A stretch of 7,387 nt of DNA from JAYSRU01 sp043720875 (GTDB lineage Bacteria; Bacteroidota; Bacteroidia; Flavobacteriales_D; Crocinitomicaceae), in the NCBI GenBank assembly GCA_043720875.1, contig JAYSRU010000265.1, forward strand, positions 1 through 7,387, given 5' to 3'. Positions 1-6,741 of the stretch are shown here, one piece after another. Made by a program: the position numbers and the translations under genes. The number at the start of each line of letters is the position of its first letter. Position 1 is the first letter of the stretch. Under the pieces are notes generated by a model that was not told where the DNA came from, ran no database searches, and saw only the letters and a program-made list of their open reading frames with translations.

Positions 1-328
1 ACCTCAGTATTTTAGCTTTAGTATATCTATTAAAAATAGTAAAAATCATATTCTATAAAATACATTTCATAAAGGTTTAATAATCAACTACATACAAAGG
101 TTTCTGCGTTATCCATAAAGGGGAGTAATAAATTGGTTTCTTTTAGACTTGATAACGAATTGAAAAAATATTATGCTGCTTTGGTGTTTTAACATTTTTT
201 TAAGAATATTTGGGCAAACTTACAAAATTATTGTGCATTTTTTCAATTAAATACTCCGATTCAGAAAAAAAACTCTTCTCAAAATGCTTAAATCCAGTAT
301 TTTATTATTATATTATTTTTATTTCAAT
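1..328. other. AT-rich intergenic stretch downstream of pdxJ
   Basis: No gene can be supported here. The stretch is very AT-rich with frequent stops in all frames. The only frame running off the left edge is a minus-strand ATG at 49-47, open for 16 codons to position 1, which is too short to call. I see no GC-rich hairpin with a T-tract after the pdxJ stop, so the pdxJ transcript has no evident intrinsic terminator in this stretch. A possible leftward promoter is listed separately. Confidence 0.6.
215..246 (-). promoter_or_regulatory. Possible leftward Bacteroidota-type promoter
   Basis: On the minus strand, two TAnnTTTG boxes lie head to tail: TAATTTTG at 230-223 and TAAGTTTG at 222-215. 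A TTG at 246-244 sits 21 nt before the second box, within the 17-23 nt spacing described for Bacteroidota promoters. It would drive a minus-strand gene beyond the left edge, starting near 208-211. The boxes lie about 100 nt past the pdxJ stop, so they cannot serve pdxJ. Such AT-rich motifs arise by chance, and the gene they would serve is not visible. Confidence 0.3.
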
Positions 329-1042
329 CTACTTCAATTGCCGCAAATACATCTGTATCGTGTTGTGAATACCATAATATAATGCATCCGAAATCAACGC
401 ATGTCCGATTGATACTTCCATTAGCCCCGCCACATTGTCTTTATAAAATTTCAGATTATCCAGATTCAAATCATGCCCTGCGTTAATACCTAAACCCAAC
501 TCGACAGCAACCTTGGCAGCGGCTGTGTGAGATGCAACTGCTTCTTGTTTATTTTTATAAAAATCCTTTGCGTACTCGCCCGTGTAAAACTCAATTCTAT
601 CCGCTCCTATTTTTTTTGCGCCTTCTATCATCTTCACATCCGCATCCACGAACAAGGAAACACGGATGCCCGACCCCCTCAGTATTTTGACGATTTCGGT
701 CAAATAAGCGGCTTGTTTTATGGTGTCCCAACCGTGGTCAGATGTCAATTGGGTCGGGTCGTCGGGTACGAGGGTAGCTTGGTGTGGTTTGTTTTTCAAA
801 ACCAACTCCATGAAACGCTCGTCGGGATAGCCTTCGATGTTAAACTCGGTTTTCACAACTTCTTTCAACAACGGAATATCTGCCATGCGTATATGACGCT
901 CATCGGGTCTCGGATGTACCGTGATACCTTGCGCCCCAAAGGTTTCACAGTCTTTTGCTACTTGAATCAAATCGGGTAAGTTGCCGCCTCGTGAATTTCT
1001 GAGAACAGCTATTTTATTAATATTAACGCTTAATCTGGTCAT
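329..1042 (-). CDS. pdxJ: Pyridoxine 5'-phosphate synthase PdxJ
   Basis: This cytosolic enzyme catalyses the last ring-closing step of DXP-dependent vitamin B6 synthesis, condensing 1-deoxy-D-xylulose 5-phosphate with 3-amino-2-oxopropyl phosphate to give pyridoxine 5'-phosphate. The 237-aa product matches the usual PdxJ length (about 240 aa, TIM barrel). Visible signatures are VNINKIAVLRNSRGG (6-20), GITVHPRPDERHIR (39-52), FNIEGYP (67-73), VSLFVDAD (128-135), GINAGHDLN (185-193) and VSIGHALI (210-217). The expected catalytic residues are present as His43, Glu70 and His190. N9-K10 replaces the Asp-His of the E. coli enzyme, a variation I associate with Bacteroidota PdxJ proteins. The ATG at 1042 gives the standard N-terminus, and the stop is TAG. 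The gene stands alone, divergent from the susC operon. Its codons look more GC-rich than those of the sus genes. The family assignment is firm. Confidence 0.97.
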   Translation of the reverse strand: MTRLSVNINKIAVLRNSRGGNLPDLIQVAKDCETFGAQGITVHPRPDERHIRMADIPLLKEVVKTEFNIEGYPDERFMELVLKNKPHQATLVPDDPTQLTSDHGWDTIKQAAYLTEIVKILRGSGIRVSLFVDADVKMIEGAKKIGADRIEFYTGEYAKDFYKNKQEAVASHTAAAKVAVELGLGINAGHDLNLDNLKFYKDNVAGLMEVSIGHALISDALYYGIHNTIQMYLRQLK

Positions 1043-1062
1043 AGCTATAAAATTTTTAGACG

Positions 1063-1070
1063 CAAAAATA
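1063..1070 (-). promoter_or_regulatory. Candidate -7 box of the pdxJ promoter
   Basis: The minus strand reads TATTTTTG here, an exact match to the Bacteroidota -7 consensus TAnnTTTG. It ends 20 nt before the pdxJ ATG, so the implied 5' leader is only about 15 nt. No good TTTG element lies 17-23 nt upstream, so the -33 half is weak. It is the only minus-strand match I found in the 661-bp pdxJ-susC gap. Confidence 0.4.
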
Positions 1071-1231
1071 TTCCATTAATTCGAGAAAAGGCTTCATCAA
1101 TAATAATATTTACAAAAAATCAAGAATAATAGTAGCTCAAGAATTCATTACTTGGTATTATAAAATTAGGCAATAACTACTTGACTCATTAATTAAACCA
1201 GCAAAACAGATGGGCAATAGGGCTTAGAATT

Positions 1232-1261
1232 TTTGTAGAAATTTGTAGAAATTTGTAGAAA
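1232..1261 (+). repeat. Three perfect tandem copies of a 10-bp unit
   Basis: TTTGTAGAAA occurs three times head to tail, at 1232-1241, 1242-1251 and 1252-1261, with no mismatch. The 10-bp period is close to one helical turn, so equivalent bases fall on the same face of DNA. That would suit cooperative binding of a regulator, but simple slippage is equally possible. The array lies about 170 bp before the pdxJ -7 box (reading leftward) and about 360 bp before the susC -7 box. Confidence 0.9.
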
Positions 1262-1278
1262 TATCAGACCACCCATAA

Positions 1279-1368
1279 CTTATTCGAGCGGCCAAAGCCT
1301 ATCAAGATGAATTTATTACCTGCGAACAATACGTGGACGATAGAAATCTGTCGAGAGCCAAATTTTAA
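1279..1368 (+). pseudogene. Possible 3' relic of a lost gene
   Basis: One frame stays open for 29 codons before TAA and reads as a plausible hydrophilic C-terminus: LIRAAKAYQDEFITC, then EQYVDDRNLSRAKF. It has no start codon, and a TAA lies directly upstream in frame at 1276-1278. The segment is about 40% GC, clearly richer than the flanking intergenic DNA. I do not recognise the family. It may be the tail of a decayed gene or a chance open frame, and the reverse strand also has an open frame across it. Confidence 0.25.
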
Positions 1369-1601
1369 ATAAAGTTTAATACCTCAAACATGATTAAGTA
1401 AGTCAAACGAAGTTTTTGGTAATTCAATATTTTTCGCCGAATGAGCGATGGCTTCAAAAAACAGTAGAATCTTCGGTTTATGTTATATAAATTGCTTTAA
1501 CTAATATTATTTTAGCTGATTCTTTGAAATTTAATTTTCAAGCATACTGTTAAATAAAAAAGTTTTAAAAAATAAATATGGATTTATAAAAAATAAATAT
1601 A

Positions 1602-1632
1602 TTTACGCAAATTTTACATTTACCTAATTTTG
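1602..1632 (+). promoter_or_regulatory. Candidate promoter of the susC operon
   Basis: TAATTTTG at 1625-1632 matches the Bacteroidota -7 consensus TAnnTTTG exactly. A -33-like TTTA at 1602-1605 (one base off TTTG) lies 19 nt upstream, which is the expected spacing. Transcription would start near 1638-1640 and leave a leader of about 65 nt before the susC ATG. It is the only exact plus-strand -7 match I found in the gap, and none lies between susC and susD. This suggests one main promoter of the primary-sigma type and not an ECF-type promoter. Confidence 0.55.
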
Positions 1633-1703
1633 AGTACAACCGGCTCTCACAAAATCATTTAAGTATTCGTTAAACTTTTTTTTTAAAATCAAATTTTAGA
1701 ATT

Positions 1704-4700
1704 ATGAAAAAATGTATTCTTTTAGTTACATTATTTTTAACAACTTTCATGTTTGGATATGCCCAAAGGACAATAACGGGTGTCGTTAATGACCAAAGTG
1801 GGCAACCCATGGTAGGCGCAAGTGTGGTTGTTAAAGGCACAACAAAAGGTGTCATAACTGACATTGATGGCAAATATTCGCTTGAAGTACCTGCCAATGC
1901 CACATCTCTTGTTGTTAGTTTTACGGGTTCCGTAACTCAAGAAATAACTTTAGGTGCTGAGAATGTTGTAGATATCCTATTGAAGGAATCACAACTACAA
2001 GAAGTTGTTATCACAGCACAAGGCTTTGTGCGTGAAAAACGAGCTTTAGGTTATGCCGTTGCGGGTGTTGATGAAAAGGACATTCGTGACCGTCCCCAAT
2101 CAGATGTTACTCGCTCTTTACAAGGCAAAATTGCAGGGGTAAATATTACCTCTACATCAGGTATGTCTGGAACTGGTACTAATATTACCATTCGTGGATA
2201 CAGCTCTATAACAGGTTCTAACCAACCTTTATTTGTTGTGGATGGCGTGCCTTTCAACTCAAATACCAATACACGAGGGGGCTTTACGAGTGGTGGTCAA
2301 ACATCCTCCAGCCGTTTCTTAGATCTTGATCCTAATAATGTCGAGAGTATTTCGGTATTGAAAGGCTTGGCAGCTACTGTCACTTATGGTGACCAAGGAC
2401 GTAACGGTGTTATTTTAGTTACTACCAAAAACGGTAGTAAAAAATCTCGTAAAGCTGAATTTAATATTTCTCAATCAATATTTACAAATGAGGCAAATTT
2501 ACCTCGATATCAAAATCAGTATGTGGGTGGATTTCAACAAAATATCGGTTTTTTCTTTAGTAATTGGGGACCTACAATAGAGGAAGCTAAAACTTATCCT
2601 TCTCAAAATACCAATCCTGCTTTGACAAACCATCCTTATGCCTTTTTATCAAATGCAGCATTGAAAGCAGGTCAAGCAGATTATGTTGCTTCTGTTAGTC
2701 CTTATGAGATAAAGACATTCCCTAACAATATCAGTGATTTTTTCCGAAAAGGACAAATTTCAACCACATCAGTAAATGTATCTGGAGGTGGTGAAAAAGT
2801 GAGTTATAATTTTTCAGCGGGCTATACCAATGAAGACGGTTATATCAAATACAATGGATTGAAAAGGTTAAATTTAGGTCTTGGTTTAAATGCTCAATTG
2901 ACCGATAAACTGTCGGTCAGAACATCTTTCAACTTTGCTAATACCGACCAATTTTCACCACCTTTAAGTTCGGGTCAAGGCAATAATGCCAACGACTTCC
3001 CGTCTGTTTTGGCAAACGTCCTTTATACGCCACGACAAGTAGATTTAACAAACTGGCCTACTTCTGACCCCGCTACTGGTGCTTCGGTATATTTCAGAAG
3101 TGGTAATGATATTCCAAATCCAAGGTGGTTGTTAGAAAATTATAAAACAACAGGCATAGTTAACCGTATTTTTTCAGCAACAACATTTAGCTACGAATTT
3201 GCTAAAAATTTGACTTTATTATATAAAGTAGGATTAGATACATACGACGAGACCCAAGAGTTTCAACTCAACAAAGGTGGTCCAGCCGTTGCCAATGGTT
3301 TATATAATACTTTTAACGTCAAAAATACGATTTGGGATAACAGTATAATTGTTAACTATAGCAAATCAGTATCTGAAATGCTCACGTTTGCGGGCAGACT
3401 TGGCGGTAATATTCGTAATGATAAGTTTTACAGATATAATATTTTAAGCCAAAATCAATTAGCGAGAAATCTATTCCGCCATACAAATTTTATTGACAAC
3501 TCATCTTCTAACAATACCGAGGAGCAAACTCGGATGGGTATCTTTGGAGAATTAACAGCGGATATCAATAATTATTTATTTTTAAATGTAGCTGCTCGTA
3601 ATGATTGGACTTCAACAGTTGAAGCCGATAACAGAAGAATTTTATATCCATCAGCAAGTATATCTTTCATTCCAACGACAGCCATTAAAGGTTTACAATC
3701 AGATTTTTTAAGTTTCTTAAAGTTACGCGCTGGTTTTGGTACTTCGGCTGGATTTCCAGACCCATACAACACCCGCAATATTTTGGATCAAAGTGCAAGA
3801 GGTTGGTTAAATTCTACTGGTGCAACCGTTCAAACGCATGCAGTAAATAATAACTTAGGTAATCCTAACTTGAAACCAGAGTTACATTCAGAAACTGAAC
3901 TTGGTGTGGAGGGTAAAATCTTGAAAGGTAGAGTCAATTTTGATATTACAGCTTATCGCCGTGATACCCGTGATTTGATTACAAGTTCACCGCTCGATGC
4001 TGCAACAGGTTATACACGTACAACTATCAATATTGGACAAATTCGCAATGAAGGTATCGAAATAATGGTTAGTGGCTCACCAATTAATACCCCAAATTTT
4101 ACTTGGGATTTGTCTTTGACTTATTCTCGCAATAAGCCACAAGTAATTGATTTAGGCGGCACTCTAAAAGAAGTTCAAGTAACGGGATTTGGCGCAGCTT
4201 TGGGTAATTATGCCATTGTTGGACGACCATTCAATATGATAAAAGGCACTGGATATCGCCGCAACGAGCAGGGACAATTATTAATAGATGGAAGTGGTAA
4301 TTTACAATCAACGGCTTCTCCGATAGAATTAGGAGACCCTAATCCTGCTTTCATCTCAAGCATGACCAATGGTTTTACTTACAAAGGAATATCTATTAGC
4401 GCAATGGTTTCGTATCGCCATGGTGGTGCCATGTATTCATCCACGGCTGGTGCTATTTTGGGTCGTGGTTTGTCCGAAGATACTGGTATTGAAGTAGGTT
4501 ACGACCGTGCTCAAACCTTCATCTTCCCAGGTATAAAGGCGGATGGTAAACCAAACGATATTCAAGTAACAGCATCTGATGTAGGCTTCAATAATATTTA
4601 TTTCTTCGGTGATGAAGGACGTATTTTTGATGGTTCAACTATTCGCTTGCAGGAGGTATCATTAAGCTATCAATTACCAGCCAAACTTTTGAAGAAGTTT

Positions 4701-4886
4701 AAAATAAAAGGCATCTCATTGGGTATCACAGGTAATAACCTTTGGTATAAAGCCTTATATTTCCCTAAAGGTTTAAACTTTGACACTGATAACTTAGGGC
4801 TTGGTGTAGGTAACGGACTTGGCTTTGAATTTTTGACAGGTCCTAGTTCACGCCGTATTGGTGGAACACTCAAATTCACATTCTAA
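1704..4886 (+). CDS. SusC/RagA-family TonB-dependent outer-membrane transporter
   Basis: This is the barrel half of a SusCD nutrient importer, energised by TonB-ExbBD across the outer membrane. The 1060-aa length is normal for the family. Residues 1-20 form a signal peptide, probably cleaved after Ala20. Residues 21-95 form a carboxypeptidase-D-regulatory-like domain (ITGVVNDQSGQPMVGASVVV), followed by a TonB-box-like LQEVVITAQG (98-107). The plug spans about 125-245, with IRGYSSI (163-169), LFVVDGVPF (176-184) and a VLKG...GRNGVILVTTKNG block (218-244). The barrel shows RNDWTS (632-637) and GNPNLKPE (719-726), and it ends RRIGGTLKFTF with the terminal Phe expected for BAM recognition. There is no N-terminal signalling (STN) extension, so it is not built as a sigma/anti-sigma transducer. 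The leader AATTTTAGAATT has no classic Shine-Dalgarno. susD follows after 115 bp. The substrate cannot be read from the sequence. Confidence 0.96.
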   Translation: MKKCILLVTLFLTTFMFGYAQRTITGVVNDQSGQPMVGASVVVKGTTKGVITDIDGKYSLEVPANATSLVVSFTGSVTQEITLGAENVVDILLKESQLQEVVITAQGFVREKRALGYAVAGVDEKDIRDRPQSDVTRSLQGKIAGVNITSTSGMSGTGTNITIRGYSSITGSNQPLFVVDGVPFNSNTNTRGGFTSGGQTSSSRFLDLDPNNVESISVLKGLAATVTYGDQGRNGVILVTTKNGSKKSRKAEFNISQSIFTNEANLPRYQNQYVGGFQQNIGFFFSNWGPTIEEAKTYPSQNTNPALTNHPYAFLSNAALKAGQADYVASVSPYEIKTFPNNISDFFRKGQISTTSVNVSGGGEKVSYNFSAGYTNEDGYIKYNGLKRLNLGLGLNAQLTDKLSVRTSFNFANTDQFSPPLSSGQGNNANDFPSVLANVLYTPRQVDLTNWPTSDPATGASVYFRSGNDIPNPRWLLENYKTTGIVNRIFSATTFSYEFAKNLTLLYKVGLDTYDETQEFQLNKGGPAVANGLYNTFNVKNTIWDNSIIVNYSKSVSEMLTFAGRLGGNIRNDKFYRYNILSQNQLARNLFRHTNFIDNSSSNNTEEQTRMGIFGELTADINNYLFLNVAARNDWTSTVEADNRRILYPSASISFIPTTAIKGLQSDFLSFLKLRAGFGTSAGFPDPYNTRNILDQSARGWLNSTGATVQTHAVNNNLGNPNLKPELHSETELGVEGKILKGRVNFDITAYRRDTRDLITSSPLDAATGYTRTTINIGQIRNEGIEIMVSGSPINTPNFTWDLSLTYSRNKPQVIDLGGTLKEVQVTGFGAALGNYAIVGRPFNMIKGTGYRRNEQGQLLIDGSGNLQSTASPIELGDPNPAFISSMTNGFTYKGISISAMVSYRHGGAMYSSTAGAILGRGLSEDTGIEVGYDRAQTFIFPGIKADGKPNDIQVTASDVGFNNIYFFGDEGRIFDGSTIRLQEVSLSYQLPAKLLKKFKIKGISLGITGNNLWYKALYFPKGLNFDTDNLGLGVGNGLGFEFLTGPSSRRIGGTLKFTF

Positions 4887-5001
4887 ATAGTGATGTATGA
4901 TTCTTTGCCTCTAACTCAACGTTTTAGCAAAAAATACTGAGGGGTATATTTATCATTATACAAAATTATCCTTATTTCTTAAAATAATAATCTTTTAGAA
5001 G
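4887..5001 (+). other. susC-susD intergenic leader
   Basis: This 115-bp AT-rich spacer has no hairpin plus T-tract and no exact TAnnTTTG box, so read-through from susC into susD is the simplest reading. A weak 5-bp inverted repeat, GTATA (4944-4948) with TATAC (4957-4961), is present. TTTTAGAA at 4993-5000 ends one base before the susD ATG, and the same octamer occurs at 1694-1701, two bases before the susC ATG. Confidence 0.5.
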
Positions 5002-6663
5002 ATGAAAAATAAAGTAAAAATATTTATTCTATCGCTGTTTACTGTATTTGTCGGCGCATGTAAATTGGATTTATTAGATAATCCTAACGCTGTAACGACC
5101 AATAATACGGATTTAAACTACTTGTTCAATAATATTCAAGTAACTACAGCTTCCCATTTTAATAATTTAAGTGACCCAGGAATGCGATTGACACGTATGT
5201 TGAATCAATTTGCAGGTATCTATGACAACGCCGTTACCCCTGGAAGTGGCAATTTTACTTGGAGTACAGCTTATGCAGGTATTTTAAATGATGTAAAAGC
5301 CCTTATTCCTTTGGCTGAAAAAAATGAATTATTCGTACACGCTGGAGCTGCTCGCATCATCAGAGCCTATACTTTGGTAACATTGGTAGATGCTTTTGGA
5401 GATGTCCCATTTTCTGAGGCATTAAATCCTGAACAATTCAATCCCAAAGTGGACGGTGGTGCCGATGTCTATAAATCAGCTTTAACAGATCTCAACCAAG
5501 CAGTTGCTAATTTGGTTGCAAAAAACAAAGGCGGACTTACAAGTGATCTTTTTTTCGGCGGTGATGTTGATAAATGGACGCGACTTGCGAATTCTCTCAA
5601 GTTAAAAATATTACTCAATCTTAGATTGACGGACAAAGCAGGTTCTACAACCGCTATTAATGCTTTAATTGCCGAAAATAAATTTATTTCGTCTAATAGT
5701 CAAAATTTTGTATTCAAATACGGTACTAATTTGACAAACCCTGATACGCGTCATCCAAGTTACGCAGGTCAATATTCAGCAACTGGCGGCGGTGATTATC
5801 AATCAAATTCTTACATGGGTACAATGTATCAAGCCAAAGGCTTTCCAGACCCTCGTATGCGTTTCTATTTTTACCGTCAAACAATTGCCAACTCGAAAGA
5901 CGTAAATGAAATTCGTTGCATAAACAACAGTAAACCGTCTCATTACTCAGCAAGCGATGTTTATTGTTATCCCACCACTCAAGGATATTGGGGTCGTGAC
6001 CATTTAAGTAATGAAGGTATTCCACCAGATGGTTTGAAACGTACTGCTTGGGGAGTTTATCCTGCTGGAGGCTTATATGATAATGACGCAGGTAAAGGCG
6101 TTTCTCTTGGTGCTGGTGGTGGTGGTGCAGGTTTCCACCCCATAATAATGCAATCCTTTGTTGATTTTATGTTGGCAGAATCCGCATTAACAATGGGGAC
6201 AACTGGTGATGCAAAAGCTTTATTGAAATCGGCAATTGAAAAATCAATGGCTGACGTAAGAGCGTTGGCATTGAGTACGACCGAAGCAGGTAAAATAGCC
6301 ACTTTTGAAGCAGACACAGCTAAAGGTAAATTAGTCATTGTGTGGGCTACCGAAGTAACCAAATATGTAACCAAAGTATTAGCGGATTATGACGCAGCTA
6401 CTACCGAAGATGCTAAAATAAATATTATCGGTACTGAATACTGGATTGCACTCCGTGGAAACGGCATTGAGGCCTACAATTTATATCGCAGAACGGGAAA
6501 GCCCGCTAATCAACAGCCTGGTTTAGACCCTAACTACGGCTCATTTGTTCGTTCTTTCTATTACCCAAATTCTTTTGTTGCCAATAACTCGGCAGTCAAA
6601 CAGAAAGCGAACGTAACACAACCTGTATTCTGGGATAATAATGCAGCAGGGTTTGTAAAATAG
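5002..6663 (+). CDS. SusD/RagB-family nutrient-binding outer-membrane lipoprotein
   Basis: This is the surface lipoprotein lid of the SusC barrel that captures ligand for import. The 553-aa product begins with a lipoprotein signal peptide whose lipobox VGAC puts the acylated residue at Cys20. It resembles the SusD-like_2 type (PF12771 by recall): FTWSTAYAGILNDVKALI (85-102), a TPR-like AARIIRAYTLVTLVDAFGDVPFSEAL (116-141), GYWGRDH (328-334) before an IPPDG turn, and a C-terminal YWIALRGNGIEAYNLYRRTGKP (about 480-501). The signature DAFGDVPFSEA is diagnostic of the wider family. Cys306 and Cys322 flank a short loop and could form a disulphide. A Gly-rich loop, GAGGGGAG, lies at 370-377. Its position directly after susC supports a SusCD pair. 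The ligand is unknown: no CAZyme or peptidase gene is nearby. Confidence 0.95.
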   Translation: MKNKVKIFILSLFTVFVGACKLDLLDNPNAVTTNNTDLNYLFNNIQVTTASHFNNLSDPGMRLTRMLNQFAGIYDNAVTPGSGNFTWSTAYAGILNDVKALIPLAEKNELFVHAGAARIIRAYTLVTLVDAFGDVPFSEALNPEQFNPKVDGGADVYKSALTDLNQAVANLVAKNKGGLTSDLFFGGDVDKWTRLANSLKLKILLNLRLTDKAGSTTAINALIAENKFISSNSQNFVFKYGTNLTNPDTRHPSYAGQYSATGGGDYQSNSYMGTMYQAKGFPDPRMRFYFYRQTIANSKDVNEIRCINNSKPSHYSASDVYCYPTTQGYWGRDHLSNEGIPPDGLKRTAWGVYPAGGLYDNDAGKGVSLGAGGGGAGFHPIIMQSFVDFMLAESALTMGTTGDAKALLKSAIEKSMADVRALALSTTEAGKIATFEADTAKGKLVIVWATEVTKYVTKVLADYDAATTEDAKINIIGTEYWIALRGNGIEAYNLYRRTGKPANQQPGLDPNYGSFVRSFYYPNSFVANNSAVKQKANVTQPVFWDNNAAGFVK

Positions 6664-6711
6664 GTATCTTGAGACAATCAAAATTATTTATTTTCAATCA
6701 AATTAAATCTC

Positions 6712-6733
6712 GATTTTAAAAAAAATTAAAATT
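6712..6733 (+). promoter_or_regulatory. AT-only hairpin just before the third gene
   Basis: ATTTTAA at 6713-6719 and TTAAAAT at 6726-6732 form a 7-bp AT-only stem with a six-A loop, ending 9 nt before the ATG of the small lipoprotein. It has no GC pairs and no T-tract, so it is not a terminator. It could slightly affect ribosome access, but AT-rich DNA makes such stems often by chance. Confidence 0.2.
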
Positions 6734-6741
6734 TCAAAGAA

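Larger units (their letters stand above)
1043..1703. other. Divergent intergenic region between pdxJ and susC
   Basis: This 661-bp gap separates two divergent genes and is much longer than two promoters need. It contains a pdxJ -7 box, three perfect 10-bp direct repeats (1232-1261), a coding-like relic ending at 1368 and a susC promoter candidate. The segment 1500-1620 is extremely AT-rich, which could act as an UP-type or bendable region upstream of the susC promoter. I found no tRNA, riboswitch-like fold or intact small gene. On the minus strand, 1482-1384 is a 32-codon open stretch without an ATG, which could be chance or decayed coding DNA. Confidence 0.6.

Noticed and set aside
1..49. 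Minus-strand ATG at 49 open to the left edge
   Set aside because: Only 16 codons are visible in AT-rich DNA, with no recognisable protein. It may be real but cannot be called.
527..979. 150-aa open frame on the plus strand
   Set aside because: It lies entirely antisense to pdxJ, whose protein has full family signatures. The translated product has no recognisable features.
1130..1183. Short inverted repeats (AGTAG/CTACT and CAAG/CTTG) in the intergenic region
   Set aside because: Stems of 4-5 bp with long loops and no T-tract give no credible terminator or riboswitch.
1384..1482. Minus-strand 32-codon open stretch ending KTSFDLLNHV-stop
   Set aside because: It has no start codon and is bounded by stops. 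This length is expected by chance, although the amino-acid mix looks coding-like.
1670..2269. Minus-strand open frames of 67-77 aa overlapping the susC start and plug region
   Set aside because: All are antisense to the conserved N-terminal and plug domains of SusC, have no supporting leader or motif, and are explained by codon shadowing.
5726..6374. Minus-strand open frames of 99 and 105 aa within susD
   Set aside because: They are antisense to conserved SusD-family sequence. The proline-rich run in one is the reverse reading of the Gly codons in the polyglycine loop.
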